Notes under the pieces: model-generated
Databases searched by the model: none
Seen by the model: the letters and a program-made list of their open reading frames with translations, nothing else
Told to the model about the DNA's origin: nothing
Program-made: the position numbers and the translations under genes
Origin: Porphyromonas bennonis DSM 23058 = JCM 16335
GTDB taxonomy: Bacteria; Bacteroidota; Bacteroidia; Bacteroidales; Porphyromonadaceae
Direction of reading: 5' to 3'
Assembly (NCBI RefSeq): GCF_000375645.1
Contig: NZ_AQWR01000005.1
Location: 168-64,167, forward strand
DNA length: 64,000 nt
Part shown: positions 63,730-64,000 of the stretch, piece by piece
How positions within the stretch are numbered: the stretch's first letter is position 1
Layout of the letters: each line of letters begins with the position of its first letter

Positions 63730-64000
63730 TTATAGACGGCGATCTAAGTCATCGTAAACACTCGACTTCCAGCTACTGAAGTCCCCCTGAAGGATGTGCT
63801 TTCTTGCTGTCCGGACGAGGTCGAGATAAAAGGCGAGGTTGTGGATGCTCGCTATCTGCAGAGCCAGCAGCTCGTCGGCCGCAAAGAGATGACGGACATA
63901 TGCTTTAGTGTAGTCTCTGTCCACAGAAGAGGTACCATAGGGATCAAGGGGCGAGAAGTCATCCTTCCACTTCGCATTACGCATATTCATCGTCCCTTTC
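63730..64000 (-). CDS. tgt: Queuine tRNA-ribosyltransferase, C-terminal part (cut by window edge)
   Basis: The frame stays open to the window end, so the 5' part lies outside. The visible 90 residues contain MNMRNAKWKDDFSPLDPYGT, the segment of TGT that leads into the zinc-site region, then YVRHLFAADELLALQIASIHNL with its histidine near the C terminus. The enzyme swaps guanine-34 for queuine or preQ1 in tRNAs with a GUN anticodon. QueG of the same pathway is at 7455-8399. Confidence 0.9.
   Translation of the reverse strand, partial: KGTMNMRNAKWKDDFSPLDPYGTSSVDRDYTKAYVRHLFAADELLALQIASIHNLAFYLDLVRTARKHILQGDFSSWKSSVYDDLDRRL

Overview
The window reads as a chromosomal segment of a Bacteroidota bacterium, most likely Bacteroidales and close to Porphyromonas. 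The evidence is the -7 promoter box of this phylum (TAnnTTTG, mostly TACCTTTG or close variants) upstream of many transcription units, a long NusB, a short lid-less-type adenylate kinase, CTP-independent gene neighbourhoods such as tgt-lptF/G and nusB-yajC-ybbR-coaE, MsbA/LpxL-type outer-membrane lipid genes, a DUF2723 protein and DUF5606. The species call is inference. The sequence is gene dense. I see no rRNA, insertion sequence, integrase or CRISPR array.

Layout. 1-350: a Met-type (CAT) tRNA gene and a strong hairpin. 405-11695 (minus): DUF2723 membrane protein, queG, uvrA, a PcrA/UvrD helicase and an MsbA-like exporter. 11910-12686 (plus): ADP-ribosylglycohydrolase. 12681-17182 (minus): a tightly overlapped biotin operon bioA-F-G-C-D. 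17502-18558: a CI/XRE-like regulator and an AT-rich, palindrome-rich intergenic stretch. 18559-39516 (plus): pyrK-pyrD, leuS, yitT-like, rdgB, xseA-xseB, cytidylate-kinase-like protein, an N-domain-less ClpC, tsaD, cinA-like, recQ, metK, trmN6-like, hpt, adk, obg, gltX. 39577-44017 (minus): pyrE, SRPBCC protein, Rieske-like lipoprotein, GH20 hexosaminidase, LpxL-like acyltransferase. 44202-49096 (plus): a Met-rich leader followed by metY-metX-thrA. 49453-56525 (plus): alaS, aroB, tsaC/sua5, ClC channel, fmt. 56586-64000 (minus): tgt (cut by the window edge), lptF/G, priA, nusB, yajC, ybbR-like, coaE, DUF5606.

Most unusual signals. (1) A dispersed family of five intergenic arrays, each exactly 82 bp: four 16-bp palindrome-like units of consensus CTAWTAYCGRTAWTAG at an exact 22-bp period. 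All five lie between co-directional transcription units. (2) The metY-metX-thrA leader encodes a Met-rich peptide followed by mutually exclusive hairpins, a candidate attenuator. (3) metK carries a SAM-II-like riboswitch about 150 nt upstream of its start, followed by a short uORF and a hairpin. Methionine supply and SAM synthesis therefore seem to be sensed by two different RNA mechanisms within 11 kb. (4) PriA has kept its zinc-binding cysteines but lost all recognisable helicase/ATPase motifs. (5) ClpC lacks the N-terminal Clp_N domain but keeps the UVR motif and the ClpP-docking loop.

How genes cooperate: bioC/G/F/A/D cover pimelate synthesis to dethiobiotin (bioB is not here). thrA-metX-metY-metK run from aspartate towards methionine and SAM. 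pyrK-pyrD-pyrE cover two consecutive UMP steps. queG and tgt bracket the window and belong to queuosine tRNA modification. tsaD and tsaC both serve t6A37 formation. MsbA-like, LpxL-like and LptF/G serve lipid A/LPS synthesis and transport.
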